Shown: positions 1 through 7,390, numbered from the stretch's first letter. The stretch: DNA of 59,660 bases from Kiritimatiellia bacterium (GCA_017406465.1 JAFQYM010000059.1:1-59660), one strand, 5' to 3'. Notes: a model not told the origin generated them from the letters alone. Numbers and translations: made by a program.

Positions 1-306
1 CACGACTGAACCCTCTTTGACGGGGATGTTCGTGCCATCGACCTGATATTCGCCCTCTCCTGAAAGGAAGAAGTACAGCTCTTCGTGTTCCTTGTGCGTA
101 TGGTAGAATCCGCCCTCCGTGCCGGGGGCGAACACTTGCAGCGAGAAGTCCGCGCCGCCAGCCTTGACTGCAGTTCCGCCGAACACCTTGCCCGGAATCT
201 TCACATCTGGGCCAAGCTCAAGTACATAGTCCTTGATCTCTGCAAGCGGGCCAAGGTCGATCGCCGTCGCATTGGTGATGTCCGCTGTTGTCTTGATTTC
301 TTTCAT
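1..306 (-). CDS. Cupin-domain protein, 3' part missing
   Basis: The frame is open from an ATG at 306 to the left edge, giving 102 residues without a stop, so the C-terminus lies outside the window. The start is supported by AAAGGA about 8 bases upstream. The visible part has a small-cupin pattern: a glycine-rich strand, then YHTHKEHEE (residues about 69-77) with the histidines and glutamate that usually bind metal, then GEGEYQVDG and a strand typical of the second cupin motif. Such proteins are often sugar isomerases, dioxygenases or simple binding proteins; the substrate cannot be told here. It is the last visible member of the minus-strand redox gene set that begins with the TetR gene at 6086. 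Confidence 0.8.
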   Translation of the reverse strand, partial: MKEIKTTADITNATAIDLGPLAEIKDYVLELGPDVKIPGKVFGGTAVKAGGADFSLQVFAPGTEGGFYHTHKEHEELYFFLSGEGEYQVDGTNIPVKEGSVV

Positions 307-366
307 TGTCTATTTCCTTTCTTGTTTCTTTGTCTTATGCCAAATTCGCAAAGGTAGTTTTACCGT

Positions 367-606
367 TCACCCAAGTACGCGCTTCTGCTGTTCGGCGTCG
401 TAGCGGTCGCCGATGACGGGGATGGCCTCGACCGAGCGCTCCAGTTCGGCGGAGGAATGCCTGTGGGAGTGTGTGCCGTCCGTTCTGAAATGGTCGTGTC
501 CGTGGGTATGCGTGATTGTATGCGTGTGGACGTAGCCGCCAGAAATGCATAGAGTATGGCTCTCATGGAAGCGCGCCGATGCCTTGCAGGATGCCCGCGA
601 TGCCAA
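367..606 (-). CDS. Possible small histidine-rich ORF or gene remnant
   Basis: A 79-codon frame overlaps the 3' end of the NTF2-like gene and fills most of the gap to the cupin gene. Its middle is strikingly histidine-rich (VHTHTITHTHGHDHF, then THSHRHSS), followed by an ordinary-looking acidic tail (SAELERSVEAIPVIGDRY). His-rich stretches of this kind bind metals such as zinc or nickel. The upstream part is merely the neighbouring gene in another frame and there is no convincing start or Shine-Dalgarno, so it may be a decayed gene, or chance. The competing frame starting at the ATGA overlap (554) looks less protein-like. Confidence 0.2.
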   Translation of the reverse strand: MASRASCKASARFHESHTLCISGGYVHTHTITHTHGHDHFRTDGTHSHRHSSAELERSVEAIPVIGDRYDAEQQKRVLG

Positions 607-1204
607 CCGCTGCGACGTCCTTGTATATCTTGCCGTCGGCGTCGAACGAGTAGAAGTTCATGACCGTGGTCGAGAAGCGGCGTCCGTTCGGCTGAAGTCC
701 TGCGAACGGCGCTTCGCCGCTGAACGTGCCGGAGCATTCCCACTGGACGGCGACCGTCTTCTCGTCCGCCACCATGTCGACAAGCTTCCACTGCACATCC
801 GGGAAACTCTTCCGCATGAGGCTGACGACGCTCAGGTATCCTTCCGCGCCGTAAAGCGGCGTGGGCGAAACGGGCGTATCGAACGCCGCCGTGTCCGCAA
901 TGAGTTTGCGCCCAAGCTCAAGGTCATTCGTGTTGATGCACTTCTCGAAGAGGCGCATCGCCGCTTGATTGCGGTTGATTGCTCTGTCTTCCACAGGCGG
1001 CCCGGCGCAAAGAAAGCCCGCTATCGCATATCCGAGAAGACATATCGCCCATGCCGTGAGTATCCACTCCAGAATAGAATGAACGACTCTTGCCAACTTC
1101 TGCGGACACGCATGAACATTCAGCGGACGATGCAGAATCCATATCGCCGCAAAGAGCGCGACAAAGCCGACAATGGAAACAGCGAAATATATCTCACTAT
1201 TCAT
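563..1204 (-). CDS. Membrane-anchored SnoaL/NTF2-like protein
   Basis: A 213-residue protein. The ATG at 1204 is preferred over a GTG at 1210 because AAAGG lies 8 bases before the ATG. Residues about 4-25 and 45-68 are two hydrophobic membrane segments. From about residue 78 there is an NTF2-like fold of the SnoaL/ester-cyclase type: FEKCINTNDLELGRKLIADTA is its N-terminal helix, followed by strands carrying QWECSGTFSG and a C-terminal FDADGKIYKD. SnoaL-like proteins include cyclases, isomerases and many orphans. Members are common in stress or quinone-related regulons with flavodoxins and cupins, as here. The membrane anchor in front of the NTF2 domain is unusual. Confidence 0.72.
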   Translation of the reverse strand: MNSEIYFAVSIVGFVALFAAIWILHRPLNVHACPQKLARVVHSILEWILTAWAICLLGYAIAGFLCAGPPVEDRAINRNQAAMRLFEKCINTNDLELGRKLIADTAAFDTPVSPTPLYGAEGYLSVVSLMRKSFPDVQWKLVDMVADEKTVAVQWECSGTFSGEAPFAGLQPNGRRFSTTVMNFYSFDADGKIYKDVAAVGIAGILQGIGALP

Positions 1205-1220
1205 GGTCACTGCCTTTCAA

Positions 1221-1844
1221 TCAGCGTATGAAGTGCATTGGTTGCCAAGGTTCGTCGGCGGAGCGGGGGATTGCGTCGCCACGCTTGAGGTTCTTGAGGA
1301 GCCACGCCATGTTGCGTCCGAGCGTGCGCATCGTCTGCATGCCCTCGACGTCGCGTTCGCACTCGCCCTCCTCGCGCCCGAACGTCACGTTCCAGTACTG
1401 CGACGTGACGACGGGGCAGCTCAGCATCTCGAACGGCATGTTCATGCACTGGTACGCCGCCGTCGATCCCCCGCGGCGGCATACCGCTACGGACGCGGCG
1501 GGCTTCGCCTTGACGAACTCCGTGCCCGCGAAGCAGACGCGCTGCCAGAGAGCGAGGAACGCGCCCGCCGGCTGCCCGTAGTAGACCGGCGAGCCGACGA
1601 CGATTCCGTCCGCCTCCTTCAGCTTCTCGATGATACCGTTGGCCGCATCGTCGCCGAACGCACACTTTCCGAGGTTCTTCGCCCTGCACTGGCCGCAGGC
1701 AACGCATCCGCGGACGGGCTTGTTTCCGACCCAGGCCGTCTCCGTTTCGACGCCTTCCGACGCAAGCGTGTCGGCGACTTCCTTCAGCGCACGGGCTGTG
1801 TTGCCGTTCGCGCGCGGACTTCCGTTTATCAATACTACTTTCAT
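1221..1844 (-). CDS. NADPH-dependent FMN reductase / iron-sulfur flavoprotein family
   Basis: A 207-residue flavodoxin-fold oxidoreductase. KVVLINGSPRANGNT at the N-terminus is the FMN-phosphate loop; a cysteine cluster follows (GCVACGQCRAKNLGKC, residues about 46-61), as in the iron-sulfur flavoprotein subgroup; GIVVGSPVYYGQPAG is the second flavin-binding loop. The ATG at 1844 has AAAGGA upstream. It probably reduces small acceptors such as quinones or flavins using NAD(P)H in the cytoplasm. The four clustered cysteines suggest a metal or Fe-S site, though spacing alone does not prove it. It sits 25 bases downstream of the DUF362 gene in the same operon. Confidence 0.85.
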   Translation of the reverse strand: MKVVLINGSPRANGNTARALKEVADTLASEGVETETAWVGNKPVRGCVACGQCRAKNLGKCAFGDDAANGIIEKLKEADGIVVGSPVYYGQPAGAFLALWQRVCFAGTEFVKAKPAASVAVCRRGGSTAAYQCMNMPFEMLSCPVVTSQYWNVTFGREEGECERDVEGMQTMRTLGRNMAWLLKNLKRGDAIPRSADEPWQPMHFIR

Positions 1845-1869
1845 TGGCGTTTCCTTTCGTTCAGCTGGT

Positions 1870-2919
1870 TCATGCCTCCGCCGTCACGTCAATCAGCTCG
1901 TAGCGCGGATTGCCCATCTTCAGTTCGCGCATAGCCGAAAGCTGGCGAAGGCCATGGCGCGATTCCATGCGCTCGACAAGGTCCTTGTTCGACGCCGACG
2001 AATAGACGAGATCCACGCTCGCCTGGTCTATGGCCAAGATGTCCGTGGAGGCGAGGATGCCGATATCGGGGATTGTCGGCTCCAGCGCAGCCACGCCCTC
2101 GCAGTCGCAGCTCACGGACATCCTCCGCATCACGTTCAGGAACACGATTCGTTTCCCGAAATGGTCGCAGATCGCCTTGCCGCTGTCCGCCATCAGTTCC
2201 ATGAACGTCTCCTTGTCCGGCATCTTTCCCCAGTCCGCGCCCGTTGGCGGCATGTCGCCCGCCGGGTAGCCGTGCACCTGCCGTTTGCCGCCCTGTCCCG
2301 AAGCGCATCCGATTGCGATGTTCTTCAGCGAGCCGCCGAAGCCGCCCATCGTGTGCCCTTTGAAGTGCGTCAGCACCACAAGCGAATCGTAGTTCGCAAG
2401 ATGCGCACCAACTGCGACGTCTTTCAGGTGAAGGCCTTTCCTTACGGGGAAACGCTCGTCGCCCTCCTCGTCGAGGATATCCACCGGGCAGAACGTCCAG
2501 CCGTTGATCTTCAGCGTCTTGCGGTGCGCGGCGGTCGTGTAGCGGTCGCCATCGTACATCGTGTTCGTCTCAACGATGGTGCTTTCCGGGATATGCGCCA
2601 GAAGGGGTTTCACCATCGCAGGCGGAATGATGTTCGGCCCATGCCGTTCGCCCGTGTGGAGCTTCACCGCCACCTTGCCGTGTACCGTCTCCGACACGCG
2701 GTCGTAGAGCGCGATCAGGCTCTCCGCAGAGATCGTGCGCGTGAAATAGACCTTGGCGCGCGTGCCGCGTACCTTGCGCCCCGTAACGTTCTCGCACCCG
2801 ACAACCGGCGCTTGCCGCGTTATGGGCGAAGCCTTCTTTGCCTCGGCACCGCTCGCGCTCAACGCCGCCGCGCTCAGCGTCGCGGCGGATGTCGCCTTTA
2901 TGAATTCCCGCCTGTTCAT
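1870..2919 (-). CDS. DUF362-domain protein with Tat-type signal
   Basis: A 349-residue protein starting NRREFIKA, a twin-arginine-type signal followed by an alanine-rich hydrophobic stretch (to about residue 27), so it is likely exported folded. The body matches DUF362: KVAVKLHTGERHGPN near residue 85, THFKGHTMGGFGGSLKNI near residue 185 and the GCASGQGG segment. DUF362 proteins often act with ferredoxins or flavodoxins and are common in gut anaerobes; the reaction is not established. CDCEG near residue 270 holds two cysteines that could ligate metal. The start has AAAGGA. Its Tat signal parallels the lipid-anchored flavodoxin upstream, suggesting both work outside the membrane. Confidence 0.85.
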   Translation of the reverse strand: MNRREFIKATSAATLSAAALSASGAEAKKASPITRQAPVVGCENVTGRKVRGTRAKVYFTRTISAESLIALYDRVSETVHGKVAVKLHTGERHGPNIIPPAMVKPLLAHIPESTIVETNTMYDGDRYTTAAHRKTLKINGWTFCPVDILDEEGDERFPVRKGLHLKDVAVGAHLANYDSLVVLTHFKGHTMGGFGGSLKNIAIGCASGQGGKRQVHGYPAGDMPPTGADWGKMPDKETFMELMADSGKAICDHFGKRIVFLNVMRRMSVSCDCEGVAALEPTIPDIGILASTDILAIDQASVDLVYSSASNKDLVERMESRHGLRQLSAMRELKMGNPRYELIDVTAEA

Positions 2920-2976
2920 TTTCGTTTTTCCTTTCTTGTCGGTTATTGTTTGTTACGCTGCAAAGTACGCAAAGTA

Positions 2977-3540
2977 TCAGCACTGTTTGATGACTCTCGC
3001 CGGAACGCCGGCGACGACGGTGCGCGGCGGGACGTCCTTCGTCACGACCGCCCCCGCGCCGACTATCGCGCCTTCGCCGATCGTCACCCCGGGGCATATC
3101 GTCACGCGCGCGCCGAGCCACACCTTGTCGCCGATTCTAACGGGCTTCGCGAACATTCCGCCGCGCTTCTCCGGGTCGGGATCGTGGTTCAATGTCGCGA
3201 TGATCGTCTGCGGCCCGACAAGAACATCGTCGCCAATCGTGATGCCGCCCTGGTCCTGGAACTGGCAGCCGGCGTTGATGAAGACGCGCTTGCCGATCTT
3301 AGTGTTCTTTCCGCAGTCCGTGTGGAAGGGCGGGAACAGACCAAACGACTCGTCGATCTCGCTCGCCGTCAGCTGCGACATAAGCGCACGCACTTCCTCC
3401 GGCGTATGGTACGCGCCGTTCAGCTCCGCAGTGATCTTCAGCGCCTCCTGCGAAAATGCGTGAAACGCCTGATGAAGTTCGCTCCCCGCGGGAATGTACT
3501 CCACCTCGGCCATCGTCTTTCTGAATTCTTCGACTGTCAT
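2977..3540 (-). CDS. Sugar O-acetyltransferase (LacA/Maa type)
   Basis: A 187-residue acetyl-CoA-dependent transferase of the left-handed beta-helix family. The N-terminal helical part is the Maa domain (AFSQEALKITAELNGAYHT). Hexapeptide repeats follow from about residue 78 (KNTKIGKRVFINAGCQF), with the catalytic histidine in LNHDPDPEKR and a C-terminal coil (GAIVGAGAVVTKDVPP). It matches the maltose/galactoside acetyltransferases in length. Likely cytoplasmic detoxification of non-metabolised sugars, but substrate range is not visible. The Shine-Dalgarno GAGGAA supports the start. The upstream gap of 130 bases is almost wholly the palindromic element at 3564-3667. Confidence 0.92.
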   Translation of the reverse strand: MTVEEFRKTMAEVEYIPAGSELHQAFHAFSQEALKITAELNGAYHTPEEVRALMSQLTASEIDESFGLFPPFHTDCGKNTKIGKRVFINAGCQFQDQGGITIGDDVLVGPQTIIATLNHDPDPEKRGGMFAKPVRIGDKVWLGARVTICPGVTIGEGAIVGAGAVVTKDVPPRTVVAGVPARVIKQC

Positions 3541-3563
3541 ATCTCATTCCTCAAGTTTGAATA

Positions 3564-3667
3564 TTTCACGCAGAGGCGCGGAGAGGCAGAGTATGCAGAG
3601 GTATTTGCCACACAAATCTTAATCATTACTCTGCGCTCTCGGCCTCTCTGCACCTCTGCGTGAGAAA
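3564..3667. repeat. Palindromic intergenic element, ACGCAGAGG type
   Basis: Left arm 3564-3600 and right arm 3630-3667 are imperfect inverted copies, both opening TTTC then ACGCAGAGG. Each arm is itself a run of roughly 9-base units of the form CGCAGAGG. The loop of about 30 bases holds nothing recognisable. The element lies between two genes of one operon and could fold into a long hairpin in the mRNA, altering stability or downstream expression. A lone half-copy (TCACGCAGAGACGCG) sits near 16166. Confidence 0.8.
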
Positions 3668-3670
3668 CAC

Positions 3671-4696
3671 TCACTTCAGGTACTTTCTGTAGAACGCTTC
3701 GATGCGGTCGAAGGGGATCGCGTTCTTTCCTCCGCCGTCGTAGAGGTCGCAGTGCGATGCGCCAGGGACTATGACAAGCTCCTTGTTGTCTCCCTTTAGC
3801 ATCTTGAAGGCATCTTCGCCGAAGTAGCGGCTGTGCGCCTTCTCGCCGTGTAGCACCATCACCGCACCCTCGATCTCGCCCGCGTATGCAAGCAGCTTCG
3901 CGTTGATGAAAGAAAGCGCCGAGGTCTTGTTCCATCCGCCGTTCGAATTGAGCGAGCGTGCGTGGTAGCCGCGCGGCGTCTTGTAGTAGGCGTAGTAGTC
4001 CTTGACGAACTGCGGAGCGTCATCCGGCAGCTTGTCTGGAACGCCGCCGCCAAGCTCGTATGTTCCGGATTTGAAGTCCTTGATCCGCTGGGCGTTCATT
4101 GCCTCCTTCTTCGCCTTGCGCGCCGCCGCGCTGTCCTCCTTGTCGAAGTAGCCGTTCGCCGTCACGCGCGTCATGTCGTACATAGTCGAGGCGATCGTCG
4201 CCTTGACGCGGGTATCGACCGCCGCCGCATTGATGGCAATGCCGCCCCATCCGCAGATGCCGAGGATGCCGATCTTGCCGGAGTCTACATCATCGCGCGA
4301 GATGAGATAGTCCACCGCCGCCTGAAAATCCTCCGTGTTGATGTCGGGCGAGGCCACGTAGCGCGGCGTGCCACCCGACTCGCCCGTGAAAGAAGGATCG
4401 AAGGCGATGGTCAGGAAGCCACGTTCCGCGAGCGTCTGCGCGTAGAGTCCGCTAGACTGCTCCTTCACCGCGCCGAACGGCCCCGAGACCGCAATCGCCG
4501 CAAACTTTTCATTCCCCGCCTTAGGCTTATAAACGTCGGCGGCCAGCGTGATGCCGAAGCGGTTCTTGAACGTCGCCTTGGCGTGTTCAACCTTGTCGGA
4601 CTTCGGGAACGTCTTGTCCCAGGTCTGGACGAGTTCAACACCGTCCGCCGCCACCGCGATTGCCATTGCCAACCCTCCGATTAATGATTTGTTCAT
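3671..4696 (-). CDS. Alpha/beta hydrolase, dienelactone-hydrolase-like
   Basis: A 341-residue hydrolase. The ATG at 4696 follows AAGGAG by 7 bases; a longer frame upstream is only the flavodoxin gene read out of frame. Residues 1-18 could be a weak signal peptide (MNKSLIGGLAMAIAVAADG). The nucleophile elbow is GICGWGG (about residue 148), with cysteine where most serine hydrolases have serine, as in dienelactone hydrolase; the C-terminal histidine is in PGASHCDLY. Oxyanion residues fit AVSGPFGAVKEQ. Related gut proteins (YcjY-like) are found beside flavodoxins and aldo-keto reductases. Substrate unknown. It lies 25 bases downstream of the flavodoxin gene, so is co-transcribed. Confidence 0.85.
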   Translation of the reverse strand: MNKSLIGGLAMAIAVAADGVELVQTWDKTFPKSDKVEHAKATFKNRFGITLAADVYKPKAGNEKFAAIAVSGPFGAVKEQSSGLYAQTLAERGFLTIAFDPSFTGESGGTPRYVASPDINTEDFQAAVDYLISRDDVDSGKIGILGICGWGGIAINAAAVDTRVKATIASTMYDMTRVTANGYFDKEDSAAARKAKKEAMNAQRIKDFKSGTYELGGGVPDKLPDDAPQFVKDYYAYYKTPRGYHARSLNSNGGWNKTSALSFINAKLLAYAGEIEGAVMVLHGEKAHSRYFGEDAFKMLKGDNKELVIVPGASHCDLYDGGGKNAIPFDRIEAFYRKYLK

Positions 4697-4721
4697 GTTT
4701 GCTCCTTCTTGGCGTGTGACG

Positions 4722-5369
4722 TTACTTGCCTGCAATCCTTTCGTCGGCGAAATCCTCGAGCGCCTTGACGTTGGACTTGATCGACGAGCCGCCGAAGGCC
4801 TTGGGGGACAGAACCGTCGCCGCATCGCCGACGGTCTCCGAGAACTCCTTGCCGACGCGCTGCATTCCGCCGCCGCCGTGCGTCTGGAAGAGGCAGACCT
4901 TCTTGCCCTTGAGCGCGTCCTTGTTCTGCGTGGCCCACGTGCGCACAGGCGGCGCCATCGTGCCCCACCAGTTCGGCGAGCCGACGAAGACGAGGTCGTA
5001 CTTCGCGAGGTCGAGTCCCTCGATGGGCTTGATGGGACGCAGCGTCTTTCCGTAGCACTCCGGCTTCGCCTCGTCACAGCACTTGCCGTAGTTTGAGTTG
5101 TACGGCGTCTCGGCCTTGATCTCGTAGAGGTCGGCGCCGGTCTTCTTCGCGATCGTCTCGGCGGCGAAGCGCGTGTTCCCGCTCCATGAGAAATATACGA
5201 CTGCGCATTTCATTTTCTTCTCTCCTTGTTTTTCGGTTGATGGAAGGGGGGCGGCGGCATTGTTCGTGGTGGAGGTTTCGTTTGCCGAAGCCTCCTTCGA
5301 GCAGCCCAGTCCGAATACCGCCGCACCTGCGACGGCTCCCATGCACGTCACGAATTCTCTTCTGTTCAT
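4722..5369 (-). CDS. Exported flavodoxin (Tat/lipoprotein type)
   Basis: A 215-residue protein. The N-terminus combines NRREF (twin-arginine type) with a hydrophobic stretch and GLGC at residues 20-23, a lipobox-like site, so it is probably lipid-anchored outside the cytoplasmic membrane. After a low-complexity linker the flavodoxin domain starts at about residue 53: VVYFSWSGNTRFAAE is the FMN-phosphate loop and VFVGSPNWWGTMAPPV the aromatic flavin loop. Extracytoplasmic flavodoxins of this kind are common in gut anaerobes; the redox partner is not known, but the co-transcribed DUF362 protein and hydrolase are candidates. The start has AAAAGG. Confidence 0.9.
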   Translation of the reverse strand: MNRREFVTCMGAVAGAAVFGLGCSKEASANETSTTNNAAAPLPSTEKQGEKKMKCAVVYFSWSGNTRFAAETIAKKTGADLYEIKAETPYNSNYGKCCDEAKPECYGKTLRPIKPIEGLDLAKYDLVFVGSPNWWGTMAPPVRTWATQNKDALKGKKVCLFQTHGGGGMQRVGKEFSETVGDAATVLSPKAFGGSSIKSNVKALEDFADERIAGK

Positions 5370-5403
5370 TGTCGTTTTCCTTTTGTTTTGTTGTACATCT
5401 TAT

Positions 5404-5481
5404 CTCACGCAAAGTTCGCAAAGTACGCAAAGTAGTTATTTCATATCTTCTCCTTAGCGCACTTCGCGAACTTTGCGTGAG
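5404..5481. repeat. Palindromic element, CGCAAAGTT type, overlapping the tetR 3' end
   Basis: Left arm 5404-5432 and right arm 5453-5481 are inverted copies, 29 bases each with a few mismatches, opening CTCACGCAAAGTTCGC. The arms are tandem 9-base units (CGCAAAGTT, CGCAAAGTA, CGCAAAG). The right arm is translated as the last residues of the TetR protein (KVREVR) and supplies its stop codon, so the element has recoded a gene end. Solitary relatives occur near 2950 (ACGCAAAGTATC), 345 and 25490. Confidence 0.8.
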
Positions 5482-6086
5482 GCAGTATCGGCAACATACG
5501 GCGCGAGGAGGTTTGGCAGCTGGAGTTTGGCGAAGCGTCTGACCCACTTCCCGGGATCGAACTTCGCGTCGCTCATGCACCAGCACGTCATCATGCCGTA
5601 GAGTTCGCTCATGAAAAGATGCACGAGCGTATCTACGGGAGTGTTCTTCTTCAGCAGACCTTCCTTCACCGCGTCGTTGAGGAAAGCCGTCAGGTGCCTG
5701 TGGTCGTATGCGTACTTGCCTCCGCACATGTCTCCCGGAGAGTCGGAAGGGTTGATCACCTCGCGCACCCACTGGCGGCAAAGCTCCACGCCGCCGCACG
5801 TAACGCCCTCCATGAAGCCCTTGAAGTAGAACGCCAGCTTCTCGACGATCGTGCCCCTGTGCTCGCGCGCCTTGCGGTCCACGTCGCTGAACCACTCCTT
5901 GCAGCACTCGAAGACGATTTCCTCCTTGCGCTTGAAATAGACGTAGAAGGTACCTTTCGCCACGCCGCAGGCGCGCGTGATGTCTTCGACGGACACGTTG
6001 GCGAATCCCTTTTCCTCAATGAGCGAGCAAGCCGTCGTGTAGATCTTTCGGCGCGTTTCCTGTGCGTTCTCCTGCCGCTTTGTCAC
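5454..6086 (-). CDS. TetR/AcrR-family transcriptional regulator
   Basis: A 210-residue repressor-type protein. The N-terminal helix-turn-helix is clear: ARRKIY-like TRRKIYTTACSLIEEKG, then VSVEDITRACGVAKGTFYVYF, the TetR signature. The C-terminal ligand-binding domain is all-helical, without a recognisable ligand class. I place the start at a GTG at 6086 because TAGGAGG lies 7 bases upstream and a longer frame (TTG at 6122) would begin inside the -10 box. It heads the minus-strand gene set down to the left edge and probably autoregulates it in response to an electrophile, quinone or similar stress. The last residues come from a palindromic repeat. Confidence 0.9.
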   Translation of the reverse strand: MTKRQENAQETRRKIYTTACSLIEEKGFANVSVEDITRACGVAKGTFYVYFKRKEEIVFECCKEWFSDVDRKAREHRGTIVEKLAFYFKGFMEGVTCGGVELCRQWVREVINPSDSPGDMCGGKYAYDHRHLTAFLNDAVKEGLLKKNTPVDTLVHLFMSELYGMMTCWCMSDAKFDPGKWVRRFAKLQLPNLLAPYVADTASRKVREVR

Positions 6087-6121
6087 TTGAAAGCCTCCTA
6101 TGGGGGTGAAAAACGACGACA

Positions 6122-6150
6122 ATTATAGCACAATCCCGACCGCAAGTCAA
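6122..6150 (-). promoter_or_regulatory. Promoter of the tetR-flavodoxin regulon
   Basis: On the minus strand TTGACT (6145-6150) is followed after exactly 17 bases by TATAAT (6122-6127), the best sigma-70-type promoter on this strand. The predicted transcript starts near 6115, about 29 bases before the GTG of the TetR gene. An inverted pair GACCGC / GCGGTC (6138-6143 and 6155-6160) brackets the -35 box and is a candidate operator for the TetR protein. The rest of the gap to 6358 shows no gene. Confidence 0.8.
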
Positions 6151-6358
6151 TGACCCGCGGTCAGTGTTTAGCCTACAACCTCATCTACAATGCGGCCGTT
6201 TTCGTCGAGGCCGGAAAATATGTTGTCGTACGAGCAGGCCTCCGCCCCCATCCCGCGTGCACCGATGTGCGCAAGCCTGTCAAGCGCCGTTATGGAATCC
6301 GCGCCAATCCCCTGTCTGCGCAGAGACTATATGTCGCTGGGCGGAATCTAAGGCTGTC

Positions 6359-6907
6359 TTAATTAGTCTGCTTCGCCAACCTCCAGCAGAGCCAGGCGGA
6401 GAGCGTCTTGGAGTCGAAGATCGTTCCGTTGCGGATGCCTTCCTCTACCTCTTCCGCAGAGAGCACGACAGGATAGACGTTTTCGTCCGGGTCCTGGTCC
6501 TGAGAATGCGCCGTTTCTGAAAGCTCCGCGAAGTAGAGGTGGATTCGCTCTTCGCAGTAGCCAGGCGTGCAGATGATCGTTGTGAGGAACCTGATAGATG
6601 TCACCTCGTAGCCAGTCTCCTCGGCTGTTTCGCGCCTCGCGCCATCTATCGGATCTTCGCCAGGTTCAAGCCCGCCCGCGATTACTTCGATAAGCGCCTC
6701 TTCCGCAGCTTTGCGGTATTGTTTCACAAAGACGAACTTGCCGTCAGGGCGGCGTGCGACGATGGCGACGGCGTTGCCGTGACGTATAACTTCGCGTTTC
6801 GCCTTGCGACCGTCGGACAGCTCTATGTCGAGAAGGTCGACGCTGATGATCTTGCCTGTGTACTTGCGCTCGGTGGCGAGCGTCTTTTCAGTTAAGTCTT
6901 GTTGCAT
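6359..6907 (-). CDS. NUDIX hydrolase, ADP-ribose pyrophosphatase type
   Basis: A 182-residue protein with the full NUDIX box (GLEPGEDP...ARRETAEETGY, residues about 83-105), which binds the metal and hydrolyses nucleoside diphosphates linked to another group. The neighbouring sequence (GNAVAIVARRPDGKFVFVKQYR and a conserved proline 15 residues after the box) fits ADP-ribose or ADP-sugar pyrophosphatases. I choose the ATG at 6907, preceded by AAAGGA, over a GTG further upstream that lies in the repeat next door. It probably removes ADP-ribose or related metabolites in the cytoplasm. Confidence 0.9.
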   Translation of the reverse strand: MQQDLTEKTLATERKYTGKIISVDLLDIELSDGRKAKREVIRHGNAVAIVARRPDGKFVFVKQYRKAAEEALIEVIAGGLEPGEDPIDGARRETAEETGYEVTSIRFLTTIICTPGYCEERIHLYFAELSETAHSQDQDPDENVYPVVLSAEEVEEGIRNGTIFDSKTLSAWLCWRLAKQTN

Positions 6908-6933
6908 TTTATGATTTCCTTTTGGGGTGGGAG

Positions 6934-7344
6934 TTAGCCACAAAGAGCAGGAGGTTCAGGAGGAGAGAGACGAGGGCGAGCAAGTTTTCTTGACTCAAAC
7001 TTGGGCGATCCGAAGTTTATCAACATGCCATAATCTATTTTCATGGCGGAAAGGTAGTTGATTGTCTGCGCTATGTGTGCATTCTGAAGCGCGGACACAG
7101 CTTTCAGCTCTATCACAATCCCGTCTACGAGCATGTCAACAATGTAATCTCCAATGACATAGCCGTCTTCATCGCACACCTTGATTGGCACTTGTGTCTT
7201 GACATTGAAACCTGCTTTTGACAGCCTATGGGCAAGACCATTTTCATAGACTTTCTCAAGATAGCCCGTCCCAAGATAAACATGCAATTCGTACGCGATT
7301 TGCCGTATCGCGTCACACTTCACTTTTGATTCTTCTTCCGTCAT
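6934..7344 (-). CDS. GxxExxY family protein
   Basis: A 136-residue protein with the family signature GTGYLEKVYENGL (G-x-x-E-x-x-Y, residues about 25-37), then VKTQVPIKV, VGDYIVDMLVDG..IVIELKAV and a C-terminal YLSAMKIDYGMLINFGS. The strand-D..E-x-K layout resembles a PD-(D/E)XK nuclease core, but activity has not, to my knowledge, been established. The last residues (PPEPPALCG) and the stop are encoded by one arm of the inverted repeat that surrounds the gene. From memory, this family is often found inside such repeats. Lower GC than neighbours suggests mobility. Confidence 0.88.
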   Translation of the reverse strand: MTEEESKVKCDAIRQIAYELHVYLGTGYLEKVYENGLAHRLSKAGFNVKTQVPIKVCDEDGYVIGDYIVDMLVDGIVIELKAVSALQNAHIAQTINYLSAMKIDYGMLINFGSPKFESRKLARPRLSPPEPPALCG

Positions 7345-7389
7345 TTCTTCTCCTACTTCTCCTGTCTCTCCTGTTCTTTGTGGCTAAAA
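6934..7389. repeat. Inverted repeat enclosing the GxxExxY gene
   Basis: The arms read TTAGCCACAAAGAGCAGGAG at 6934-6953 and, in reverse complement, TTAGCCACAAAGAACAGGAG at 7368-7387, one mismatch in 20. Inward of these, both arms continue with CAGGAG/TAGGAG units of about 9 bases (6955-6975 and 7345-7367). The whole 456-base unit is repeat, gene, repeat, and looks like a self-contained cassette or a non-autonomous mobile element. Confidence 0.8.
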
Positions 7390-7390
7390 C

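Noticed and set aside
1630..3663. A 677-codon plus-strand frame over the FMN reductase and DUF362 genes
   Set aside because: The opposite strand carries recognised proteins with Shine-Dalgarno sites; this frame is a mirror product.
6150..6362. A 70-codon plus-strand ORF between tetR and NUDIX genes
   Set aside because: No ribosome site, no family pattern, and it starts within the tetR promoter.
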